Of a stretch of 5,682 nt of DNA, positions 1 to 5,479 are shown in pieces (position 1 is the first letter of the stretch; the number at the start of each line of letters is the position of its first letter). Below the pieces are notes generated by a model. It was not told where the DNA came from. It worked only from the letters and a program-made list of their open reading frames with translations, and ran no database searches. Both the position numbers and the translations under genes were made by a program. The DNA comes from Ignavibacteria bacterium (GTDB lineage: Bacteria > Bacteroidota > Ignavibacteria > Ignavibacteriales > Ignavibacteriaceae): NCBI GenBank assembly GCA_029863735.1, contig JAOTUT010000117.1, forward strand, positions 1-5,682. Reading direction: 5' to 3'.

Positions 1-164
1 TTTAAATTAAAAAGAGTCTACTTACTTTATAGTAGAGATAAAATATACTTCATTTGTACTTATGTGTCTTTTCTGGGGGAAAATAGAATGGGCGACGAAA
101 AATGCCCTTAAAAATATCCATTAGTTGATCTCTTTATTAATATTATAACCCGATAAATATTTTC

Positions 165-194
165 TTGAAAAGTATTCACACTATTGTGTATATT
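165..194 (+). promoter_or_regulatory. Putative sigma70-type promoter of the alcohol dehydrogenase gene
   Basis: A TTGAAA box at 165-170 is separated by 18 bases from TATATT at 189-194, close to the housekeeping TTGACA/TATAAT pattern. It would start transcription near position 200, leaving a leader of about 30 bases before the GTG start. A small inverted repeat, ACAC-tatt-GTGT (178-189), lies in the spacer and could be an operator, but its 4-base arms are short. The region is AT-rich, so chance matches are easy. Promoters in Bacteroidota proper often use a different consensus, so this is a modest inference. Confidence 0.35.
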
Positions 195-222
195 CAAACT
201 AATTAATCAATAATAAAATTTT

Positions 223-228
223 AGGAGA
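223..228 (+). promoter_or_regulatory. Ribosome binding site deciding the GTG start of the alcohol dehydrogenase
   Basis: AGGAGA sits 5 bases upstream of the GTG at 234. This strong Shine-Dalgarno match is what selects the GTG as the start: no ATG of the same frame lies close upstream, and the family's N-terminal beta strand begins immediately after this codon. Confidence 0.8.
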
Positions 229-233
229 AATAA

Positions 234-1238
234 GTGACAATTAATGGATATGCTGCATCATCACCCGGAGGTGAACTTAAGGAATTTGATTACGAACAGG
301 GACCATTAGGAATTAACCAAGTAGATATTAAAGTTGAGTCTTGTGGAATTTGTCATAGCGATCTCAGTATGCTAGATAATGAATGGGGTATGACTCAGTA
401 TCCTTTTGTGCCTGGCCATGAAATTATCGGGATAGTTGAAGCTGTCGGTGAAAATGTAAAAAATTTAAAGATTGGTCAACGTGTCGGACTTGGCTGGAGT
501 TCAGGATCCTGTATGACTTGCGAATGGTGTGTTTCCGGAAATAATAATCTTTGCAAATCAAATGAGGGGACAATAGTGGGTAGATATGGCGGATTTGCGG
601 ACAGAGTCCGAGCGGAAGCAGCTTGGGTGATTCCTTTGCCAGATAAATTGGATCCATTATCTTCCGGTCCTTTATTCTGCGGTGGCATAACAGTATTTAA
701 TCCAATTGTACAATTCGATATTAAACCTACTGATCGTGTGGGTGTAATAGGAATTGGAGGGTTGGGTCATATGGCATTGAGGTTTTTGAGTGCTTGGGGA
801 TGTGAAGTTACTGCATTTTCAACTAGTTTGGGTAAAGAAGCTGAAGCAAAAAGTTTTGGTGCACGTCATTTTGTAAATTCAAAAGATGCTAAAAGTCTTG
901 AAGCAGTTGTCGATTCTTTCGACTTTATAATTTCAACTGTAAACTCTCCCTTGGATTGGAATTTTTATATAAATGCACTGCGACCAAAAGGGAGGTTACA
1001 TTTTGTAGGAGCAGTTCTGGAGCCTTTGTCCATTCCCGTATTTCCTTTGTTGATTGGACAAAAATCTATCTCTGCTTCACCGCTGGGAAGTCCAGCAACT
1101 ACTACCAAGATGCTTGATTTTGCGGCACGACATAATATTAAACCAACCATCGAAGTATTTAAATTCAACCAGATAAATGAAGCAATGGAGAAGTTGCGGA
1201 ACGGGAAGCCAAGATATAGAATTGTATTGCAACATTAA
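234..1238 (+). CDS. Zinc-dependent, probably NADP(H)-linked alcohol dehydrogenase (CAD/YahK-type medium-chain dehydrogenase)
   Basis: This 334-residue cytosolic oxidoreductase should interconvert primary alcohols and aldehydes. The N-terminal GroES-like catalytic domain has the expected catalytic zinc ligands Cys40 (in GICHSD), His62 (in PGHE) and Cys149 (in FCGG). The structural zinc site is complete, with Cys93, Cys96, Cys99 and Cys107 in the C-x2-C-x2-C-x7-C spacing. The Rossmann domain has the nucleotide loop GIGGLG at 173-178. At the end of the next strand, FSTS...K (Ser196 and Lys201) occupies the positions that bind the 2'-phosphate of NADP in relatives such as yeast ADH6 and E. coli YahK, and there is no NAD-type acidic residue there. 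It is slightly shorter than YahK (about 349 residues), mostly through a shorter loop after the structural zinc site. Translation starts at GTG behind a strong Shine-Dalgarno. It appears to be a single-gene unit with its own promoter and terminator. The physiological substrate cannot be read from sequence; aldehyde detoxification is a reasonable guess. Confidence 0.93.
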   Translation: MTINGYAASSPGGELKEFDYEQGPLGINQVDIKVESCGICHSDLSMLDNEWGMTQYPFVPGHEIIGIVEAVGENVKNLKIGQRVGLGWSSGSCMTCEWCVSGNNNLCKSNEGTIVGRYGGFADRVRAEAAWVIPLPDKLDPLSSGPLFCGGITVFNPIVQFDIKPTDRVGVIGIGGLGHMALRFLSAWGCEVTAFSTSLGKEAEAKSFGARHFVNSKDAKSLEAVVDSFDFIISTVNSPLDWNFYINALRPKGRLHFVGAVLEPLSIPVFPLLIGQKSISASPLGSPATTTKMLDFAARHNIKPTIEVFKFNQINEAMEKLRNGKPRYRIVLQH

Positions 1239-1273
1239 TCTAAAGCTTAAATTAATTTTTCAGATTAAATTAT

Positions 1274-1300
1274 AGCCGGATTTTTTTCCGGCTTATTTAT
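1274..1300 (+). terminator. Rho-independent-like terminator after the alcohol dehydrogenase
   Basis: AGCCGGA (1274-1280) pairs with TCCGGCT (1287-1293) in a perfect 7-base-pair GC-rich stem with a six-T loop. It is followed by a short T-rich tail (TATTTAT). It begins 36 bases after the stop codon of the dehydrogenase. The tail is broken by A residues, so termination may be incomplete. On the minus strand the sequence after the stem (ATAATTTAAT) is a poor T tract, so it is less likely to stop the convergent operon. Confidence 0.75.
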
Positions 1301-1578
1301 CCAATCCAGCTGAAGCGATTTAAAACAAATTATTCTTCATCCAAATTGAATTTATATTCTTTCAACTGAGGTCTGGTGCGGGGTGACAGGGACTGCGTTC
1401 ATAAAAAATTGTTTAGTTTAGACTAATAGCAAAACTATTTTGGGTAGAGGTTCCACTTTGGTACCACGGATGAATAATGTAGTCCTTCAAACAAGAAGTA
1501 AATAAAATCCCTACCAACTTTCATCTAAAGTTTTCTGAATATAAAAAATGTAAGTTTAAATTAGTTAACCTTAACAGT
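1294..1578. other. Intergenic region between convergent genes, no convincing gene
   Basis: This 285-base stretch lies between the 3' ends of two convergent units. No tRNA, known RNA or full gene is recognisable. A patch at about 1368-1398 is clearly more GC-rich than its surroundings. On the minus strand, a 22-codon frame (1330-1398) ends in a plausible-looking C-terminus, QLKEYKFNLDEE. A separate ATG-initiated 29-codon frame (1435-1524, minus) reads FEGLHYSSVVPKWNLYPK at its end. Neither has a ribosome binding site or recognisable homology. The stretch also holds a small AATAG/CTATT hairpin (1425-1439) and an 8-base TGGTACCA palindrome near 1470. It may be decayed coding sequence or a dispersed repeat. 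No good terminator for the minus-strand operon is visible here. Confidence 0.5.
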
Positions 1579-2271
1579 TTAGAACGAAATTAATACACCA
1601 GTCTTTACTTGGAAACCTCTATTCTTAATCACACCTTGTTCTACTCCTTCTTGTGGAGTCTCATCATTTAAATCAGTTAGACCTAAATTATATTGAGCTT
1701 GGAAAAATAGACCAAAAGTTCCTATGGGAAATGATATTCCTGCCCCAAAATTTAATCCATAGTCTATACTCTCATTTTTTAATTCTTGTTCAATAACTTC
1801 ACCTGGAAGAAGCTCAGTGACATCTTCTCCATTTGCTGTCACTTTATCTATTGTAACTTTAGTGTTATCTAAAGGAAATCCGATATTAGCTCCAGCCAAT
1901 AAATATGGTTTAATAAAATCCCCAGCAAATGATACTTTGAACAATACGGGAATATTTATATAATTCATTTCAATTGTTTGTTCTATCTCAAGAATTAATC
2001 CGTCAGTTGTCTGGGCGGAGTAAATAGATGCACCACTCTGGGTGTAGGCTGGCTCGAGTTGTACTCCAAACATCGAAGAAAAATTATATATAATTGTAGC
2101 ACCTGCAGTCAATCCACTTTTAGTATTAATATTGCGTCCCGGCACATCAGGATCGATACTTAGACCACTAAGATTTACACCAACTAAAGGACCAATTTTA
2201 ATTTGAGAAAATCCTGGAATAACGAAAATGAGAAAATAAAATGTTATCAAAAGTAAATGATTTTTTTTCAC
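1579..2271 (-). CDS. Outer-membrane beta-barrel protein (PorT-like, OMP_b-brl_2 type)
   Basis: The 230-residue product starts with a classic signal peptide: two lysines, a hydrophobic core at residues 6-19, and likely cleavage after GFSQ (Gln23). The mature part reads as a small beta-barrel. Alternating aromatic and glycine strands are visible, for example KIGPLVGVNLSG (25-36), FGVQLEPAYTQSG (68-80), YINIPVLFKVSF (104-115), KPYLLAGANIGF (121-132), YGLNFGAGISF (171-181) and FFQAQYNLGLTD (189-200). The protein ends in a strand with terminal phenylalanine (GVLISF), as expected for insertion by the BAM complex. An acidic loop lies between about residues 133 and 168. This strand pattern is the usual one of the PorT-like 'outer membrane beta-barrel protein' families of Bacteroidota. 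The start is GTG, behind GGGAGA. It lies 51 bases downstream of the glycosidase gene on the same strand, so it is probably co-transcribed. Whether it is a channel, an anchor or merely a structural membrane protein cannot be told. Confidence 0.82.
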   Translation of the reverse strand: MKKNHLLLITFYFLIFVIPGFSQIKIGPLVGVNLSGLSIDPDVPGRNINTKSGLTAGATIIYNFSSMFGVQLEPAYTQSGASIYSAQTTDGLILEIEQTIEMNYINIPVLFKVSFAGDFIKPYLLAGANIGFPLDNTKVTIDKVTANGEDVTELLPGEVIEQELKNESIDYGLNFGAGISFPIGTFGLFFQAQYNLGLTDLNDETPQEGVEQGVIKNRGFQVKTGVLISF

Positions 2272-2276
2272 TTTAA

Positions 2277-2282
2277 TCTCCC
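2277..2282 (-). promoter_or_regulatory. Ribosome binding site for the beta-barrel gene
   Basis: Read on the minus strand this is GGGAGA, 5 bases before the GTG start at 2271-2269. It supports GTG as the real start, and the signal peptide begins directly there. It shows that the barrel gene has its own translation signal inside the putative operon. Confidence 0.75.
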
Positions 2283-2322
2283 GATAAGTTGATAAATAAT
2301 ATTGAACTTTTAATTATAAAAA

Positions 2323-5300
2323 TTATTTTAATAAAATCATCTTTTTTGAAATAAGATATTGGCCAGCTTGTAATCTATAAATATAAACCCCGCTACTAAC
2401 TTCTTGATTATTATTATCCTTCCCATCCCAATAAATTTCATAGTTACCTGGTTGATGCTGTCCATTTATGAGCCTGGTTATTCTCTCACCAGAAATATTA
2501 TATATATCTAGTTTCACATATCCAGGATCCGCAATTTTATAGCGTAAAGTTGTTCCAGGATTGAAAGGATTGGGGAAATTGTTTTCCAAATTATATCCTT
2601 TAATTCCGTAATCATTGTTTTCATTATCATCGTCGTCAACTTGAGTAATTCTAGTTGAATAAATTTCAAATTCGAAAATTGAATATCCCCATTCAGTTCC
2701 CCTTTGTATACCGTACATTCGGACATACCTTCCTTCTGAGGATGTAAAAATTCTATCCATTCCTCCATCTCCATCTGTAATATGATCAATACTAAACCAA
2801 TCAATCGCATTATCTGAAATCTGAATTTCATATTCTTCTGCAAATGCTGTTTCCCAGATTAAATCGATTTGCTCAATATGCGTAACTGATTCTAAATCAA
2901 CATAAATAAATTGAGGATCACTGAACTGCGAGGCCCACCTAGTAGATCTTTGCCCATCAACAGCATTCTCACCTTCAAGACCTGTCCCTTCAATTGAAGA
3001 CACCACTACAAGTTTATTTAGCGCAATATTAATTGGCGGTGAGGGAATAACTCTTAATGACGTGGATTTGCTATTATTATCTTCATGCCATTCACCTATG
3101 ATGTTTGCCGGATCAATAACTGCTTGAATATCATAAGCTCCAATCGGTCCCGCCGTCCAACTATTTTTCCCGCCTAATCCTGTGTCGGCACTTATCAATG
3201 CCATTCCTCCAACCGGAATCGATTCATTGAATTCAATTGCCAAACTAACTTCTTCACCATTTACTTTAAATATTACTTTGTGAAGAGTCCCTGATGGAGA
3301 AGGAGACGTACCCTGGTTTTTAACCGTTGCAAGAAACACAATCTCATCTCCTACAGATGGATACGGTGGAAAATATTTTAAATTAGTTATCAATAAATCC
3401 GATTTTGGTGTTCCATCTAAAAGAGTAAACTCAGCTGAGAGTGGTAAATTGTCAGATGACCCACCAACTTTCACAATAAAAGCTCCCGGTTCAATTTGGA
3501 AAGAACTCCATCCATCATCATAATAGTAAAACTCTTCAGGAGTTAGCACAAATTCTACAGTTTGAGTTTCACCTGGTTGTAATGTAACTCTCTTGAATCC
3601 TTTTAATTGTTTAACTGGCATTACTAGGCTAGAGTTAACATCCGTTAAATATAATTGAACAACTTCATCACCAGTGAGACTGCCGGTGTTTTGAACATCT
3701 ACACTTATATTAATAAATTCTCCTGCATAAGCAGATGTTGGTGAGACAAACAGATTACTATAAGTAAATGTTGTATAGCTAAGCCCGTGTCCAAAACTAT
3801 ATTGCGGAATTAATCCTTCAGCATCGTACCATCTATATCCACATCCATGATCATCAGTAAAGTCTTCGTTCCATTCGGGGAGTTGAGAATCGGTTCTGGG
3901 CAAAGAGACAGGTAATTTACCTCCTGGATTGTAATCCCCAAATAACACATCGGCAATTGCATTACCACCTTCCTGGCCAGGATAAAAAGCATAGATGAGT
4001 GCATTAATGTTACTGATACAATTGTTTATTCCACAGACCCCACCACTTTCAAGAACTACTACTATGTTACTATTAACCTGAGCAAGCTCATTAATCAAGA
4101 TTTGCTGCTTCCCGGGAAGATCAATTGAACCAGTAACGCGATCCAATCCTTCTCCTTCCTGTGATACATCAAGTCCGCCGACATATATAACAACATCTGC
4201 ATTTAGTGCCAGATTGCGTGCTGTGGTAAATCCGGTTGTATCACTACTATTAATATCGCAACCCTTAGTGTAGTATAGGTTAGCAGATCCTATTTTACTT
4301 TCTATTGCTTCGCGTGGTGTTACTGTATAGAAAGGAGTAACATAACTGCTACCCGTTCCATCGAGTTGTGCTATATTTGCACTTGGTCCTATTAACGCAA
4401 CCGTTATATTATTTTTATTTAGTGGAAGAAGGTTATTATCATTCTTTAAAAGAATAATTGATTTTCGTGCAACTTCTAGAGCTAATTGTTGATGTTCAGT
4501 ACTATTAATATCATCGGGATTACCTGGCAGATAGTAATCAAGCATCCCAGCCATAATTTTTGTACGTAGCACTCTTAATACAGCATCATCAATTATTGCT
4601 TCTGAAACGAAACCTAACTGAACTAGATTTAGAAGTTCATTCTGATAATGATCTGAACCCATACAAATATTACAACCGGCTGTAATTGCTGCTTCAGTAT
4701 CCCAGATTGAACCCCAGTCAGATACAACATAGTATGGGAAACCCCATTGTGTTCCCAAAATCTGGGTTAGAAGATTAAAATTCTCTGCACATTTTTCACC
4801 ATTAATTAAATTGTAAGCATTCATCACACTCATAACCCCACCTTCCTGAACGGCCGAACGAAAATTTAAACCATAATGCTCAATAAGAGTGCGTTGATCT
4901 ATTATAATATTACTATTGTGGCGAATATTCTGTTTGTTTACTAGATTAAAATGCTTTGCAGTTGCGATAACTCCTGTATTTTGAATTCCTTGAATCAGTG
5001 CTGTCGTAATTTTTGCATTTAAATATGGATCCTCACCACCAGTTTCAGGACTTCTTCCATTTCGTGGATCTCTACATAAATCCATACATGGCCCTAGAGC
5101 TTGATGTCTCCCTTTTCCTTTAAACTCTTTTCCCATTGAAATTCCAACGTTAAAAATCAATTCTGGGTCCCAAGTTGCAGCCATTGAAATTCCTACAGGA
5201 AAGCACGTAGCCATTCCATCTCTCACCCCGTGAGGACCATCAGCCATAAAGAATCCTGGTACCCCAAGTCTTGTATTGTCAGCTGTATTGAATCCTCCTT

Positions 5301-5475
5301 CGTGATGGAGTTGTTGAATTTTTTCCTCCAGCGTCATCTGACCAATTATTGTATTTGCACGTTCATCTAAAGTTTGTGGATGAGGAACTTGCATTGGAAT
5401 AATGACAAGAATAATAACTAACTTTTTCTTTTGATTAGATATAGAATTAATTAACAATGCAAAAAAAGCTTTCAT
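2323..5475 (-). CDS. Secreted multidomain glycoside hydrolase family 3 enzyme with T9SS type A sorting domain
   Basis: This 1050-residue enzyme should release sugars from the non-reducing ends of beta-linked glycans outside the cytoplasm. The family 3 N-terminal barrel (about 36-310) has Asp79 in MADGPHGVR, the RDPRNGRSPETGGEDP block (135-150), Lys174-His175 in AKHF and the nucleophile Asp253 in VVSDWG. The family 3 C-terminal domain (about 335-570) has LDGTGSS (371-377) and the expected acid/base Glu440 in QEGEGLDR. It continues to FGHGLSYTTF. Then come the fibronectin III-like domain of family 3 (about 575-683), a CARDB-like domain (about 690-810), an F5/8 type C/CBM32-like domain (about 813-941, ending GYSIFEFEIY), an acidic linker (946-955) and the T9SS sorting domain (about 962-1050, FPNPFNP to KKMILLK). 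The N-terminus has a basic and hydrophobic stretch (KKKLVIILVII, 16-26) but is a poor textbook signal peptide. The ATG lies 4 bases after the upstream stop, without a Shine-Dalgarno. Exact specificity (glucosidase, xylosidase or other) is unknown. Confidence 0.93.
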   Translation of the reverse strand: MKAFFALLINSISNQKKKLVIILVIIPMQVPHPQTLDERANTIIGQMTLEEKIQQLHHEGGFNTADNTRLGVPGFFMADGPHGVRDGMATCFPVGISMAATWDPELIFNVGISMGKEFKGKGRHQALGPCMDLCRDPRNGRSPETGGEDPYLNAKITTALIQGIQNTGVIATAKHFNLVNKQNIRHNSNIIIDQRTLIEHYGLNFRSAVQEGGVMSVMNAYNLINGEKCAENFNLLTQILGTQWGFPYYVVSDWGSIWDTEAAITAGCNICMGSDHYQNELLNLVQLGFVSEAIIDDAVLRVLRTKIMAGMLDYYLPGNPDDINSTEHQQLALEVARKSIILLKNDNNLLPLNKNNITVALIGPSANIAQLDGTGSSYVTPFYTVTPREAIESKIGSANLYYTKGCDINSSDTTGFTTARNLALNADVVIYVGGLDVSQEGEGLDRVTGSIDLPGKQQILINELAQVNSNIVVVLESGGVCGINNCISNINALIYAFYPGQEGGNAIADVLFGDYNPGGKLPVSLPRTDSQLPEWNEDFTDDHGCGYRWYDAEGLIPQYSFGHGLSYTTFTYSNLFVSPTSAYAGEFINISVDVQNTGSLTGDEVVQLYLTDVNSSLVMPVKQLKGFKRVTLQPGETQTVEFVLTPEEFYYYDDGWSSFQIEPGAFIVKVGGSSDNLPLSAEFTLLDGTPKSDLLITNLKYFPPYPSVGDEIVFLATVKNQGTSPSPSGTLHKVIFKVNGEEVSLAIEFNESIPVGGMALISADTGLGGKNSWTAGPIGAYDIQAVIDPANIIGEWHEDNNSKSTSLRVIPSPPINIALNKLVVVSSIEGTGLEGENAVDGQRSTRWASQFSDPQFIYVDLESVTHIEQIDLIWETAFAEEYEIQISDNAIDWFSIDHITDGDGGMDRIFTSSEGRYVRMYGIQRGTEWGYSIFEFEIYSTRITQVDDDDNENNDYGIKGYNLENNFPNPFNPGTTLRYKIADPGYVKLDIYNISGERITRLINGQHQPGNYEIYWDGKDNNNQEVSSGVYIYRLQAGQYLISKKMILLK
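2326..2592 (-). other. T9SS type A C-terminal sorting domain (residues 962-1050 of the glycosidase)
   Basis: The domain opens with LENNFPNPFNPGTTLRYKI. It continues with VKLDIYNISGERI, a WDGKDNNNQ turn and SSGVYIYRLQAG, and closes at the very C-terminus with KKMILLK. This is the Por-secretion/FlgD-like immunoglobulin fold that directs cargo through the type IX secretion system, where it is usually removed after outer-membrane passage. The 'FPNPFNP' variant is typical of Ignavibacteria and Calditrichota rather than of Bacteroidia. It is the strongest localisation and lineage evidence in the window. Confidence 0.9.
2653..3039 (-). other. F5/8 type C (discoidin, CBM32-like) domain, residues 813-941 of the glycosidase
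   Basis: The segment starts NIALNKLVVVSS, then has the AVDGQRSTRWAS block, YVDLESVTHIEQIDLIWE, EYEIQISDNAIDW, RYVRMYG and the closing EWGYSIFEFEIYS. This is the standard order of conserved blocks in galactose-binding-like discoidin domains, which commonly bind terminal sugars in secreted glycosidases. Trp847, Trp874 and Trp929 are candidate structural or ligand-facing aromatics. The ligand itself cannot be predicted. Confidence 0.85.
3040..3408 (-). other. CARDB-like domain, residues about 690-812 of the glycosidase
   Basis: The segment has the usual signs of a CARDB/Ig-like extracellular module: an opening 'SDLLITNLKYFP', then 'VGDEIVFLATVKNQGT', a variable middle and the closing 'ANIIGEWHEDNNS' block. 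The last corresponds to the D-x-x-N-x-I-x-E-x-x-E-x-N-N signature seen at the end of these domains. Its role is probably that of a spacer or adhesion module between the catalytic part and the sugar-binding-like domain. Confidence 0.75.
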
Positions 5476-5479
5476 TTTG

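Noticed and set aside
17..36. Hairpin TCTACT/AGTAGA with an 8-base loop near the left edge
   Set aside because: It has only six pairs, no T tract follows, and it sits inside an AT-rich stretch where such matches are common.
90..107. GGGC/GCCC inverted repeat with a 10-base loop
   Set aside because: The stem is only four pairs and the following sequence is A-rich on the plus strand, so it is not a credible terminator or riboswitch element.
88..111. Seven-codon ORF (ATG GGC GAC ... TAA) preceded by GGGGGA, resembling a leader peptide
   Set aside because: It is too short to judge, it lies more than 120 bases before the dehydrogenase start and upstream of the putative promoter, and no attenuator-like alternative hairpins follow.
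424..688. Minus-strand open frames inside the dehydrogenase gene
   Set aside because: They run antisense to a gene with complete zinc-site and Rossmann motifs, have no signal or domain pattern, and are shadows of that coding sequence.
2272..2322. AT-rich repeats (TTTTAATTATAAAA-like) between the glycosidase and barrel genes, considered as a terminator or promoter
   Set aside because: There is no GC-containing stem and no clear promoter boxes; the only supported element is the Shine-Dalgarno of the barrel gene.
2514..2843. 109-residue minus-strand open frame within the glycosidase gene
   Set aside because: It is an alternative frame of the discoidin and sorting domains; its composition is methionine- and isoleucine-rich low-information sequence with no recognisable domain.
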